Assembly: GCA_947626615.1 (NCBI GenBank)
Contig: CANQSW010000006.1
Span: 1 to 22,029, forward strand
Reading direction: 5' to 3'
DNA from: an uncultured Peptococcaceae bacterium
GTDB taxonomy: Bacteria; Bacillota; Dehalobacteriia; UBA4068; UBA4997
DNA: 22,029 nt
A program made the translations under genes and the position numbers. The stretch's first letter is position 1; each line of letters begins with the position of its first letter. Positions 6,292-13,669 of this stretch are shown in pieces. The notes beneath the pieces were generated by a model. That model did not search any database. It saw only the letters and a program-made list of their open reading frames with translations, and was not told where the DNA came from.

Positions 6292-7197
6292 ATGCCGGAC
6301 GACCTGCCGGAAAGCCTGCTGCGCGCTCTGCTGCCGGAGCTGGCCGAGGCGGTCGCAAACGCGGCCGCGCCCGGCCTGCAGGAGATACGCCTGCGCGTCG
6401 GCCAGCCCGTGCGTCTGCGGCAGGCGGCGGGCGAGGCGGCTTTGCCGCTGCTCTGGAGCAAAAGCCGGCAGGATAGGCAGCTGATGCGCCTGCTGGACAA
6501 TTCCGTTTACGCCTACGAGGAACAGCTGAAGCAGGGCTTTATCACGCTGCCGGGCGGCCATCGCGTGGGGCTGGTGGGCGAGGCGTGGTATGACGAGGGG
6601 CGCTTCGGCGGGCTGCGCGATATCTGCAGCCTGAACGTGCGGGTAGCGCGGCAGGTGTTGGGCGCGGCCGCTCCCTTTTTGCCGTGGGTGGTGCAAAAGG
6701 GCCGGGTGCTGCGCAGCCTGTTCGCCGCGCCGCCGGGCGTGGGCAAAACGACGCTGCTCCGCGATCTGGTGCGGCAGCTCTCCGAGGGGAGCGCGGGCCT
6801 TCCGCCCTTAAATATCGGCGTGGCGGACGAGCGCATGGAGCTTGGCGCGGTGGTAAACGGCGAGCCGCAGCTGGATCTGGGCGGGCGGACGGATATTATT
6901 TCGGCCTGCAATAAGGCGCGGGCGGTGGAGATATTGCTGCGCTCCATGGGGCCGCAGCTGGTGGTGACGGACGAGATCGGCAGCGCGGAGGACGCGGCGG
7001 CTCTGCTGGGGGCGCTAAACGCCGGGGTGGGCGTTTTGGCCAGCGCCCATGCCGCCAGCTATGCCGAGCTGTTGGCGCGGCCGCATTTGGGGGAGCTGGC
7101 GGCCGGTTTTTTTGAGCGCGTGATCTTTTTGGCGCGCCGTGGCGGCGCTATCGTCCCGGCCGCGGTCTATGACGGGCGAGGGGAGAGGCTGCTATGA
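6292..7197 (+). CDS. spoIIIAA: Stage III sporulation protein AA, secretion-type ATPase
   Basis: Cytoplasmic ATPase of the SpoIIIA-SpoIIQ channel joining mother cell and forespore; related to type II/IV secretion ATPases. The protein has 301 residues. Seen: LQEIRLRVGQPVRLR; FITLPGGHRVGLVGEA; Walker A APPGVGKTTLLRD with Lys152; DERMELGA; GGRTDIISACNKA; and Walker B LVVTDEIG with Asp227-Glu228, followed by ASAHA. These are in the family order. The ribosome binding site AAAGGGGGTGA and family length support ATG 6292 over an earlier in-frame start at 6223, which would fall inside the intergenic region. The stop overlaps the spoIIIAB start (ATGA), indicating translational coupling. First gene of a complete operon. 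Confidence 0.97.
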   Translation: MPDDLPESLLRALLPELAEAVANAAAPGLQEIRLRVGQPVRLRQAAGEAALPLLWSKSRQDRQLMRLLDNSVYAYEEQLKQGFITLPGGHRVGLVGEAWYDEGRFGGLRDICSLNVRVARQVLGAAAPFLPWVVQKGRVLRSLFAAPPGVGKTTLLRDLVRQLSEGSAGLPPLNIGVADERMELGAVVNGEPQLDLGGRTDIISACNKARAVEILLRSMGPQLVVTDEIGSAEDAAALLGALNAGVGVLASAHAASYAELLARPHLGELAAGFFERVIFLARRGGAIVPAAVYDGRGERLL

Positions 7198-7706
7198 TCA
7201 AACTTTGCGGCGCGGCGGCGGTGCTGCTGGCCTGCCTGGGCGGCTTCGGCGAGCTGCGGCGGGCTATGCTGCTGCGCGTGCGGGAGCTGGCGGGCTGGCT
7301 GGCCGCTCTGCATATTTTGCAGACGGAAATGGCGTTTGGGGCGCTGCCGCTTGGCCGCCTCTGCGGCGTTATCACGGCGCGGGCTCCCGCCGCGGCGGCG
7401 GAATTTTTTCAGCGGCTGGCGGAGGGCCTAACGGCGGGCGAGGAGCTGGCTTTGGCCTGGCGCGAGCTGCTGGCGGCGGGCGCTGCCGGCGAGCATCTGC
7501 TGCTGGAGGATATGGCGGCGCTCGACGAGCTGGGCGCGGGGCTGGGGGCTTCCGGCCTTACGCAGCAAAAGCGGCTGCTGGCGCTCTCCGAGGAGCGTCT
7601 GCGGGGGCTTATGGCTGAGGCGGAGGGCCGCTATGCGCGGCTGGAGCGGCTGCTGGCGGCGCTGGGCTGGAGCAGCGGCCTGCTGCTCGTTTGTCTGGCG
7701 CTGTAA
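7194..7706 (+). CDS. spoIIIAB: Stage III sporulation protein AB
   Basis: Membrane protein of the SpoIIIA channel, structurally related to GspF-type platform proteins, thought to work with the SpoIIIAA ATPase. 170 residues. Seen: N-terminal hydrophobic segment (IKLCGAAAVLLACLGGFG); LRVRELAGWLAALHILQTEMAFGALPLG, the family's best-conserved region; LGASGLTQQKRLLA; and a hydrophobic C-terminus (GWSSGLLLVCLAL). Its ATG overlaps the spoIIIAA stop. The sequence is extremely rich in Ala, Leu and Gly but still fits the family. Confidence 0.93.
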   Translation: MIKLCGAAAVLLACLGGFGELRRAMLLRVRELAGWLAALHILQTEMAFGALPLGRLCGVITARAPAAAAEFFQRLAEGLTAGEELALAWRELLAAGAAGEHLLLEDMAALDELGAGLGASGLTQQKRLLALSEERLRGLMAEAEGRYARLERLLAALGWSSGLLLVCLAL

Positions 7707-7721
7707 AGCGAGGAGGGGCTT

Positions 7722-7919
7722 ATGGACGTTAGCTTGATATTTTTTCTGGCGGGGCTGGCCATCACGGTCACGGTCATCAACGCGCTGCTGAAGCAGGCCG
7801 GGCGCGAGGAATACAGCTATCTGGTGCTGCTGGCCGGGCTGGTGATCGCGCTGCTGCAGGTGCTGCCGCTGGTGCTCTCGCTTTTTAACGAGGTGCAGAG
7901 CGTGTTCAATCTCTATTAG
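7722..7919 (+). CDS. spoIIIAC: Stage III sporulation protein AC
   Basis: 65-residue membrane protein with two hydrophobic segments. Seen: VSLIFFLAGLAITVTVINALLKQAGREEYSYLVLLAGLVIALLQVLPLV, where the LLKQAGREEYSYL turn is typical of SpoIIIAC. AGGAGGGG lies 5 bases before the ATG, and the gene starts 15 bases after spoIIIAB. It is a component of the mother-cell membrane complex; its exact role in the channel is not established. Confidence 0.95.
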   Translation: MDVSLIFFLAGLAITVTVINALLKQAGREEYSYLVLLAGLVIALLQVLPLVLSLFNEVQSVFNLY

Positions 7920-7933
7920 CTTGGGGTGGCGTG

Positions 7934-8326
7934 ATGTCGCTGTTTTTTACGTTGACCGGGGTGCTGCTGGCGGCGCTGTTCGTCTCTCTCTTGCTGAAGC
8001 AGAGCGGGCTGGCGGCGTTTGCGTCCCTGCTGGCGCTGGGCGTTTCGGCGCTGGTGCTGGCGCGGCTGCTGCCGCTGCTGGCGGAGGTTTTGGCGGTGTT
8101 CCGGGGGCTGGCGGCGGCTTCCGGCCTCTCCGGCGAGTATCTCGGCATCATTTTGAAGATATTGGCGGTCAGCTATACCGCCGAATTCGTGGCCAGCCTT
8201 TGCCGCGACGCGGGCGAATCCGCTTACGCCGCCAAGGTGGAGCTGGCCGGGAAGATCGCGGTCATGCTGCTGGCCGTGCCGGTCATCGTGAATATTCTGG
8301 ACGCGGTGCTGCAAATTTTGCCGTGA
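7934..8326 (+). CDS. spoIIIAD: Stage III sporulation protein AD
   Basis: 130-residue polytopic membrane protein of the SpoIIIA complex. Seen: FFTLTGVLLAALFVSLLLKQSGLAAFASLLALG, similar in layout to SpoIIIAC (membrane segment, LLKQ turn, membrane segment); then LSGEYLGIILKILAVSYTAEFVASLCRDAGESAYAAKVELAGKIAVMLLAVPVIVNIL, the conserved family core. I chose ATG 7934 rather than GTG 7931 because GGGGTGG at 7923-7929 is too close to the GTG. A second open frame over this gene runs into spoIIIAE but is non-coding. Confidence 0.95.
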   Translation: MSLFFTLTGVLLAALFVSLLLKQSGLAAFASLLALGVSALVLARLLPLLAEVLAVFRGLAAASGLSGEYLGIILKILAVSYTAEFVASLCRDAGESAYAAKVELAGKIAVMLLAVPVIVNILDAVLQILP

Positions 8327-8340
8327 GGAGGGCGGTCGAG

Positions 8341-9480
8341 ATGAGCAAATGGCGCTGGGCTTTCGGCGCGCTGCTGTTGGCCCTCTGGCTGCTGCCCGAG
8401 CCGCTTTGGGCGGCGGACGCGGCCGACGTTCTGCCGGATATGAGCGAGCTGGAGCGAAGTATCGACGCGGTGGGGCGGTATCTTGGCGATTATTTGCCGG
8501 GCGACAGCCTCTCCGAGCTTTGGCGGCAGGCGCGGCAGGGCGAGCTGGCGTTATCCCCGCAGCTTTTTGCCGCGGCGGCGGCCGGCGCTTTCACTCGGGA
8601 GATCGCGGGGACGCTTAATATCTTCGGCCAGCTGCTGACGCTGGCCGTGTTCACCATGCTGCTGGCGCGGTTTGAAGAAAAAGGCGTGGGCAAGCTCGCG
8701 GCCAGCGTGGTCTATCTGGCGTTTATGGGGCTGGCGGTGCAGGTGTTCCGCCTCTGCGGCGACACGGCGGGCGAGGCTATCGGGCTGATGAGCGATTTCG
8801 TCTATGCGCTGCTGCCCGTGCTGCTGACGCTGCTGGTCTCTTTGGGCGGCGCCTCTTCGGTGGCGCTTTTTAACCCGGCTCTGCTGTTTGCGGTCAGCGT
8901 TTCGCTGCACCTGCTGCGCTATTTCGTGTTGCCGCTTTTGTATATCAGCGGGGCTTTGACGCTGTTTGGGCGGCTGCCGGCGGGCGTGAAGCTCTCCGGC
9001 CTGGCCAAGCTGGCCAGAGACCTTGGCATGGGCGTGCTGGCCGTGCTGCTCTCGCTGTTTACGGCGGGGCTGGGCGTGCTGGGCTTATCGAGCGCGGCGC
9101 TGGACGGCCTCGGCTTCCGCGCGGTGAAGAGCGCCAGCGGCGTGTTCATTCCCGTGGTGGGGCGCACGATCGCCGACGTGCTGGATACGGTGGTCGGCAC
9201 GGCGCTGCTGCTGAAAAACGTGATCGGCGTAGCCGGTATCGCGGTGCTGGCGCTGCTGTTGCTGCTGCCGGCGGTGAAGATATTGCTGCTGTACCTCGCC
9301 TTTCGGCTGGCGGGCGCGGTCTGCGAGCCGCTGGGCGACGCGGCGCTGGCGGAGCTTTTGGGCGCGCTGGCGCAGGTGGTGGTGCTGTTTTTTGCGGTGG
9401 TGGCGGCCGGGGCGATCTTCTTTTTTTTCCTGATCAGCATAATTATCGGTATGGGCAATATCATGCTGGCGCTGCGATAG
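8341..9480 (+). CDS. spoIIIAE: Stage III sporulation protein AE
   Basis: Large polytopic membrane protein of the SpoIIIA channel; 379 residues. Seen: an N-terminal signal-like segment ending LPEPLWAADA, a soluble region (SELERSIDAVGRYLGDYLPGDSLSELW), then several membrane spans. Conserved stretches include LFNPALLFAVSVSLHLLRYFVLPLLYISGAL, AVKSASGVFIPVVGRTIADVLDTVVGTALLLKN and GAVCEPLGDAALAELLG. The GAGGAGGGCGG ribosome binding site sets ATG 8341. The same frame is open back to 7921 over spoIIIAD; this extension is ignored because the family length and ribosome binding site agree with 8341. Confidence 0.96.
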   Translation: MSKWRWAFGALLLALWLLPEPLWAADAADVLPDMSELERSIDAVGRYLGDYLPGDSLSELWRQARQGELALSPQLFAAAAAGAFTREIAGTLNIFGQLLTLAVFTMLLARFEEKGVGKLAASVVYLAFMGLAVQVFRLCGDTAGEAIGLMSDFVYALLPVLLTLLVSLGGASSVALFNPALLFAVSVSLHLLRYFVLPLLYISGALTLFGRLPAGVKLSGLAKLARDLGMGVLAVLLSLFTAGLGVLGLSSAALDGLGFRAVKSASGVFIPVVGRTIADVLDTVVGTALLLKNVIGVAGIAVLALLLLLPAVKILLLYLAFRLAGAVCEPLGDAALAELLGALAQVVVLFFAVVAAGAIFFFFLISIIIGMGNIMLALR

Positions 9481-9499
9481 CGCCAAGGAGGCGGGGCGC

Positions 9500-10054
9500 A
9501 TGGCGCTGGTGGATATTCTGGCGGGCGTGGCGCGGCAGGCTCTGATCCTGGCCGGGCTGGCGCTGTTTCTGGAGGTGCTGCTGCCGCAGGGGCAGATAAA
9601 AAAATACGCCCGATTGGTGCTGGGCCTGCTGCTGGCGGGCGCGCTGCTCTCGCCCTTTTGGGCGCACGCTCCCGGCGCGGTCTCGGCCGCGATCTTCGTG
9701 GCCCCGCCGGATAACACGGAGGCTATCCTCGCGGCGGGGAGCGATCTAAGCCGTCGGGCCGAAGAAGCCGCCCAAAAGGAGCTGGCCGCCGAGGTGGAGC
9801 GGCAGCTGGCGGCCTTTGTGACGCTGCGGGAGGGCGTTGCCGCCGCCGACGTTGAGGTGGAGCTGGCGGAAGCAAGCGGCCAGGAGCTTGGTCATAATTG
9901 GGGCAGGGTCGTCATATTGTTGAACGTGGCCGAGACGGCGGCAGCGCCGCCGCAGGAGATCGCCGCCGCTGTCAGACGCAGCGTGGCGGCGTTCTACGAC
10001 TTGGACGAAAGCGCGGTGCAGGTGTCGGTGGCGGCATATGCCGCGGCGGGCTGA
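9500..10054 (+). CDS. spoIIIAF: Stage III sporulation protein AF
   Basis: 184-residue protein with two N-terminal membrane helices (about residues 10-28 and 37-54, linked by LLPQGQIKKYARLVLG, a family hallmark) and a soluble domain likely facing the intermembrane space. In B. subtilis the soluble domain resembles the ring-building fold of secretion systems. Here the soluble part (about 80-184) ends VRRSVAAFYDLDESAVQVSV. AAGGAGGCGGGG precedes the ATG. It lies 19 bases after spoIIIAE and 20 before spoIIIAG. Confidence 0.93.
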   Translation: MALVDILAGVARQALILAGLALFLEVLLPQGQIKKYARLVLGLLLAGALLSPFWAHAPGAVSAAIFVAPPDNTEAILAAGSDLSRRAEEAAQKELAAEVERQLAAFVTLREGVAAADVEVELAEASGQELGHNWGRVVILLNVAETAAAPPQEIAAAVRRSVAAFYDLDESAVQVSVAAYAAAG

Positions 10055-10074
10055 CAGAGCGGCGGAGGTGAGCT

Positions 10075-10653
10075 ATGGAGCAAATGAAGCCGGAATTTCT
10101 GGCGAAGCTGGGTTTGGGCGGCAAGGAAAAACGGCGGCTGGCCGGGCTTTTGCTGCTGCTGGCGGCGGGGCTAACTCTGCTGGGCCTTTCTTCTCTGCTG
10201 GGGCAGCGGGATAGGCCGGGCGGGGCGGAACAGACGGCGCAGCCCCAGATAACGGCGGCGGCGGAGGTGGACGAAGCAGCCGCGCTGGAGCAAAAGCTGG
10301 CCGCGATCTTGAGCCGGATTCGGGGCGCGGGCGAAGTTTCGGTGGCGGTGACGTTTGGCAGCAGCGGGCGCACGGATTACGCCGTAAACGCCAGCACCAC
10401 GCTGCGCACCACGGAGGAAAACGACGCGGGCGGCTCGCGCCGCACCACGGAGGAGACGCGCCGCGACGATATGGTGCTGGCGGCGGGCAACGCCGACCCG
10501 GTGGCCGTGCAGCAGAGCGGGCCGCAGGTGCAGGGCGTGCTGGTGGTGGCGGCGGGCGCGGACGACCCGGCGGTATGCGGGCAGATAACGGCGGCGCTCA
10601 CTAATCTGCTGGACGTGCCGCCGCATAAGATAGTGATCTGCCCGGCGGACTGA
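10075..10653 (+). CDS. spoIIIAG: Stage III sporulation protein AG
   Basis: Ring-forming channel component; in B. subtilis it assembles into a large ring in the space between the two membranes. 192 residues. Seen: a cytoplasmic N-terminus with FLAKLGLGGKEKRR, one membrane helix (about 22-43), and a periplasm-side domain with LEQKLAAILSRIRGAGEVSVAVTF and later GVLVVAAGADDPAVCGQITAALTNLLDVPPHKIVI, the ring-building motif region. A Thr/Asp/Arg-rich stretch (about 105-140) corresponds to the variable insertion of the family. GCGGAGGTGA precedes the ATG. Confidence 0.95.
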   Translation: MEQMKPEFLAKLGLGGKEKRRLAGLLLLLAAGLTLLGLSSLLGQRDRPGGAEQTAQPQITAAAEVDEAAALEQKLAAILSRIRGAGEVSVAVTFGSSGRTDYAVNASTTLRTTEENDAGGSRRTTEETRRDDMVLAAGNADPVAVQQSGPQVQGVLVVAAGADDPAVCGQITAALTNLLDVPPHKIVICPAD

Positions 10654-10686
10654 GCCGCGGCAAAAATACGGAAAGGGGCTGGAAAA

Positions 10687-11409
10687 ATGAAAGTTGCGGA
10701 GAAAAAATCGGGCGGCCGGCTGGCGGCCTTTAAGCGGCTGGCGCTGAACAAATGGACGCTGACGTTCGCGGTGCTGCTGTTGCTGCTTTCGGCCTATATC
10801 GGGCTGGAGGAAAACGGGCGGCGTCTGGAGAAGCAGGACGTTCTCTACGTTACGGATACGCTGCCCTACGACGTGCAGAAGGTAAACGGCGGCGAGGGCA
10901 GCCTGGAGGTGCTGGAGCAAACGCCCCCGGCGCAGGATAAGAGCGGCGCGCCCGAGCAGGCCGCCGAAACGGCGGGGGAGAGTGCCTTTGGGGACGATTT
11001 GGCGGAGCTGCAGCAGGATCTGGACGAGGCCGGGGAATTTTCGATCAACAGCGACAGCGATTTCTTCATCAACTACCGGCTGGAGCGGGAAAAGGCGCGC
11101 TCGCGCCAGCTGGAGCTGCTGCAGGGGCTGATTGACGACGAAGCGACCTCGGCGGCGGTGCGCGAGGCGGCGCAGCAGCGGGTGATGCAGCAGGCGGAGG
11201 CGATTGAGCAGGAGCTGCTGCTGGAAAATATTCTGGTGGCCAAATACGGCGGCGAAGCGGCGGTGTTCAGCCAGCCCGCCAAGATCAACGTGGTGCTCTC
11301 CGGCGGGCGGCAGAGCCTCTCCGACAGCGAGGCGGCCAAGATCGCGGCGCTGGTGGATAATTACACCGGCGTCGGCTATGCCAACGTGATCGTGGTGCTG
11401 AAGGAATAA
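10687..11409 (+). CDS. spoIIIAH: Stage III sporulation protein AH
   Basis: Bitopic membrane protein whose extracellular domain binds forespore SpoIIQ across the intermembrane space and forms part of the channel ring; it resembles EscJ/PrgK secretion-ring proteins. 240 residues. Seen: a basic N-terminus, a membrane helix (about 23-39), a linker of roughly 85 residues rich in Glu, Ala and Gly, then FFINYRLEREKARSRQLELLQGLI (126-149) and the C-terminal ring-building domain (KINVVLSGG, LSDSEAAKIAALVDNYTGVGYANVIVV). AAAGGGG precedes the ATG. Last gene of the operon; no terminator hairpin is evident before the next promoter. No spoIIQ candidate is in the window. Confidence 0.95.
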   Translation: MKVAEKKSGGRLAAFKRLALNKWTLTFAVLLLLLSAYIGLEENGRRLEKQDVLYVTDTLPYDVQKVNGGEGSLEVLEQTPPAQDKSGAPEQAAETAGESAFGDDLAELQQDLDEAGEFSINSDSDFFINYRLEREKARSRQLELLQGLIDDEATSAAVREAAQQRVMQQAEAIEQELLLENILVAKYGGEAAVFSQPAKINVVLSGGRQSLSDSEAAKIAALVDNYTGVGYANVIVVLKE

Positions 11410-11430
11410 ACGCAAAATACAAAAATCCGG

Positions 11431-11459
11431 TTGTATTCCGGCAGGCTTTCTGCTATAAT
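11431..11459 (+). promoter_or_regulatory. Strong candidate sigma-A promoter for asp23
   Basis: TTGTAT (11431-11436), a 17-bp spacer and a perfect TATAAT (11454-11459) lie 30 bases before the asp23-like start. It gives vegetative expression independent of spoIIIA. Confidence 0.8.
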
Positions 11460-11489
11460 TAAGTTATCAATACATCGGAGGTGTTTCCT

Positions 11490-11909
11490 ATGGACGAACA
11501 GATTTTGGAAGTAGAGGTTCAAAATCAGGAGGATACAAATACCGTAAAGATCGCTAACGACGTGGTGGCGACGATCGCGGGCATCGCGGCGGCGGAGATC
11601 GACGGCGTGGCCAGCATGAGCGGCGGCATGGTCAGCGGCATTTCTCAGATGCTGGGCAAGAAGCAGCTCACCAAGGGCGTTAAAGTTGAGATCGCCGAGC
11701 AGGACGTGACCCTTGATATCAGCATCGTGGTGGAATACGGCAAGAAGATCCCCGAGGTCTGCGGCGCGATCCAGCAGGCCGTTAAGCAGGCCGTTGAGGA
11801 TATGACCGGCCTTAACGTCACCGCCGTGAACGTCCACGTCACCGGCGTTCAGTTCGTGGAGGAAGCCCCCGCGGCGGAGGCTGCCGCGGCGGAGACTACG
11901 GAGGAATAG
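11490..11909 (+). CDS. Asp23/Gls24 family envelope stress protein (YqhY/YloU type)
   Basis: 139-residue member of the alkaline shock protein 23 family. Seen: VKIANDVVATIAGIAAAEIDGVASMSGG, KGVKVEIAEQDVTLDISIVVEYGKKIPEVCGAIQQAVKQAVEDMTGLNVTAVNVHVTGV, the full family core; the C-terminus is an Ala/Glu tail. The GGAGGTG ribosome binding site fixes ATG 11490 rather than GTG 11481, which lies within it. Knowledge: in staphylococci Asp23 sits at the membrane through AmaP; in B. subtilis the paralogue YqhY lies at this same locus beside accBC and nusB and has been linked to acetyl-CoA carboxylase control. Here accBC is absent and AmaP is the neighbour, so an envelope role is the better inference. Confidence 0.95.
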   Translation: MDEQILEVEVQNQEDTNTVKIANDVVATIAGIAAAEIDGVASMSGGMVSGISQMLGKKQLTKGVKVEIAEQDVTLDISIVVEYGKKIPEVCGAIQQAVKQAVEDMTGLNVTAVNVHVTGVQFVEEAPAAEAAAAETTEE

Positions 11910-11945
11910 GCCTTGCGGTCTGAAAAATTTGCTTTGCCTGTACGC

Positions 11946-11976
11946 AGGGGCTATCGGCGGTTCGCCATAGCCCTTT
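11946..11976 (+). terminator. Hairpin between asp23 and amaP, partial terminator or attenuator
   Basis: GGGCTAT/ATAGCCC (11948-11954 with 11967-11973) stacks on GGCG/CGCC (11956-11959 with 11963-11966) with one bulged base and a three-base loop; outer A-T and G-T pairs extend it. Only three T residues follow. Partial termination would give more Asp23 than AmaP. Confidence 0.5.
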
Positions 11977-12035
11977 GCTGAGTTGGCGGGATATTTTGCT
12001 TGGCCGCTTTTGGCGGCAAAAAGGTGGTATTTTTT

Positions 12036-12599
12036 ATGCGTTTTCTGGAAAAATTTTTACTGTTCGTATTGGTGTTGCTGTTGGCGGCCGCGGGCGCCTG
12101 CGGCATGGCGTTTTGTTTTCTGCCGCCGCAGGGCGTGGCCTACTGGGTGCAGAACAGCCTGGCGGTGCTCTACGCCAGCCGTTGGCTGGTGCTGGCCGCG
12201 TCCGGCGCGCTGCTTTTGCTGGCGGTGCTGGTGCTTTTCGGCGTCGTCTGCCGGGGCAGCGGCGCGAAGAAGGAGGATTCCCACGCGGCCAAGGTCGTTA
12301 AGGTGGGGGCGGAGGGCAGCAACGTGCAGATCAGCACGCAGGCGGTGGATTGCATTATCCAGCAGCAGAAGCTGCAGTTCCCCGACGTGACGAATCTGGA
12401 GAGCATGATCCTCGGCCACCAGGACGGCACGGAGATAATCCTTAAGGTGACGGCCAACGCCGCCGCCAATATGCAGGAGCTTTCGGCCAACCTGCAAAAC
12501 GCCGTGAAGCAGCAGCTGGAAAGCATGGTGGGCCTGCAGGTGACCGCTGTGAAGGTCATCATCGCCGACGTGGTGAGCGAAGCCGCGCCGACGGCCTGA
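12036..12599 (+). CDS. amaP: Alkaline shock response membrane anchor protein AmaP
   Basis: 187-residue membrane protein. Seen: two membrane helices (about 5-28 and 49-72) separated by FLPPQGVAYWVQNSLAVLYASRW, then a soluble Asp23-like domain (NVQISTQAVDCIIQQQKL, then NAAANMQELSANLQNAVKQQLESMVGLQVTAVKVIIADV) ending the protein. This layout is that of AmaP, which anchors Asp23 at the membrane. AAGGTGG at 12021-12027 supports ATG 12036; the in-frame TTG at 12000 would add residues ahead of the membrane helix without a ribosome binding site. Gene order asp23-amaP-DUF2273 supports a single module. Confidence 0.9.
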   Translation: MRFLEKFLLFVLVLLLAAAGACGMAFCFLPPQGVAYWVQNSLAVLYASRWLVLAASGALLLLAVLVLFGVVCRGSGAKKEDSHAAKVVKVGAEGSNVQISTQAVDCIIQQQKLQFPDVTNLESMILGHQDGTEIILKVTANAAANMQELSANLQNAVKQQLESMVGLQVTAVKVIIADVVSEAAPTA

Positions 12600-12611
12600 C
12601 GGAGGTGCTCG

Positions 12612-12851
12612 ATGAATTACGTTGATTGGTGCAAGCAGTTTTACGCGGCGCACCCCGGCCTTTGCCTGGGCGTGGCGGGCGGCGTGCTGCTGGGCCTTTC
12701 TTTTGCGGTGTTCGGCTTCTGGAAGACGCTGGTGGTGCTTATATGCGCCGCGCTGGGCCTGTTTATCGGTCTAAGGCTGGACGCCGGCGACAGCCCGGAC
12801 GCCTGGCTCGATCAGATCAGGCAAAAATTCGCCAAGGGCGGCAAGCGATAG
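12612..12851 (+). CDS. DUF2273 small membrane protein
   Basis: 79-residue protein with two membrane segments (about 17-36 and 38-55) joined by a short GFWKT turn, ending in an amphipathic, basic tail (AWLDQIRQKFAKGGKR). This matches the DUF2273 family, which habitually lies next to Asp23 and AmaP genes. GGAGGTG precedes the ATG, 12 bases after amaP. Function unknown; the context suggests a partner in the Asp23-AmaP envelope complex. Confidence 0.88.
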   Translation: MNYVDWCKQFYAAHPGLCLGVAGGVLLGLSFAVFGFWKTLVVLICAALGLFIGLRLDAGDSPDAWLDQIRQKFAKGGKR

Positions 12852-12863
12852 GAGGACGGGCTT

Positions 12864-13526
12864 TTGAGCAGGCATAAGGCGCGCGAGACGGCTTTTCTGC
12901 TGCTGTTTCAGCTGCTGGAGGGCGAAAACGAATGGGAGTCGGCGCAGCCGACGCTGGCGGAGGCGGAGCTTTCCGCTGAAAACGCGGCGTTTGCGGCGGC
13001 TCTGGCGCGCGGCGCTTGGGAAAAGCGCTTCGAGACGGAGCAATATATCCGCAAGCTCGCCAGCTCCTGGCAGTATGAGCGCCTGTTCTCGGTGGACAGG
13101 GTGCTGCTGCACCTGGCGATGTACGAGCTGAAATATCTGCCGGAGACCCCGGCCGCCATCGTGCTGGACGAGACCATAGAGCTGGCCAAACAGTACGGCG
13201 CGGACGATTCGCCGGCCTTTGTGAACGCCGTTTTGGACAACTTCCGCCGGCAGGCGCTGGTGGAGCATAAGCCGGAGCTGGAGCCGGACGAGGCGGCTAT
13301 CGCCGCGGCCAGCATGGCCTACGCCAAAAGAGCGGCGGCCAAAGCCCCCAAGCCGGAGCAGCCGGCCAAACCGCAGCCCCCGGCCATGCCGATAACCGAG
13401 CAGTTCGGGCAGCGGACCTTCCGCAAGATCGCCAAAAACGAGCAGACGGCGGCCGACAAAATTTTGCCCGAGCCGCTGGAGGAAGAACGCCCCAATTATT
13501 CCGGGCGCGGCGAAAAGAAATATTGA
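12864..13526 (+). CDS. nusB: Transcription antitermination factor NusB with C-terminal extension
   Basis: NusB binds boxA RNA together with S10 (NusE) in antitermination complexes, chiefly on rRNA operons. Seen: SRHKARETAFLLLFQLLEG (RNA-binding N-terminus), FSVDRVLLHLAMYELKYLPETPAAIVLDETIELAKQYGADDSPAFVNAVLDNF, the complete NusB fold ending near residue 135. The remaining 80 or so residues are an Ala/Pro/Lys-rich region followed by QRTFRKIAKNEQTAADKILPEPLEEERPNYSGRGEKKY; normal NusB proteins end soon after the fold. The start is TTG, supported by GGAGG at 12851-12855 and the MSR(R/H)KARE family start. The fold is intact, so the extension is not a frameshift of the core. Last gene of the asp23 unit. 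Confidence 0.95.
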   Translation: MSRHKARETAFLLLFQLLEGENEWESAQPTLAEAELSAENAAFAAALARGAWEKRFETEQYIRKLASSWQYERLFSVDRVLLHLAMYELKYLPETPAAIVLDETIELAKQYGADDSPAFVNAVLDNFRRQALVEHKPELEPDEAAIAAASMAYAKRAAAKAPKPEQPAKPQPPAMPITEQFGQRTFRKIAKNEQTAADKILPEPLEEERPNYSGRGEKKY

Positions 13527-13538
13527 TTGCAAAATTAG

Positions 13539-13586
13539 GCGTTCCGCTAACCGGGGCGTCTTGGCCGTTTGCCGAAAGCGGAACGC
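13539..13586 (+). terminator. Ten-bp inverted repeat after nusB, possible terminator
   Basis: GCGTTCCGCT (13539-13548) and AGCGGAACGC (13577-13586) are perfect inverted repeats around a 28-base, GC-rich loop. No T-run follows, so it would be an atypical terminator. It starts 12 bases after the nusB stop. Confidence 0.4.
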
Positions 13587-13613
13587 GCCGCGGCGCTATC
13601 CAGGCGGGCGGTT

Positions 13614-13642
13614 TTGTGGTATTATTTGGTTTGTGATATTAT
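13614..13642 (+). promoter_or_regulatory. Candidate sigma-A promoter for the flavin reductase gene
   Basis: TTGTGG (13614-13619), a 17-bp spacer and TATTAT (13637-13642) end 27 bases before the ATG. Confidence 0.65.
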
Positions 13643-13669
13643 AAACAAAAAACGGAGGAGGTTTTGACG

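Noticed and set aside
7139..7618. Gly/Ala/Arg-rich frame overlapping spoIIIAA-AB
   Set aside because: Out-of-frame shadow of spoIIIAB with no plausible domain.
7921..8340. In-frame upstream extension of spoIIIAE across spoIIIAD
   Set aside because: spoIIIAD in the other frame is the conserved gene; spoIIIAE has its own ribosome binding site and signal-like start at 8341.
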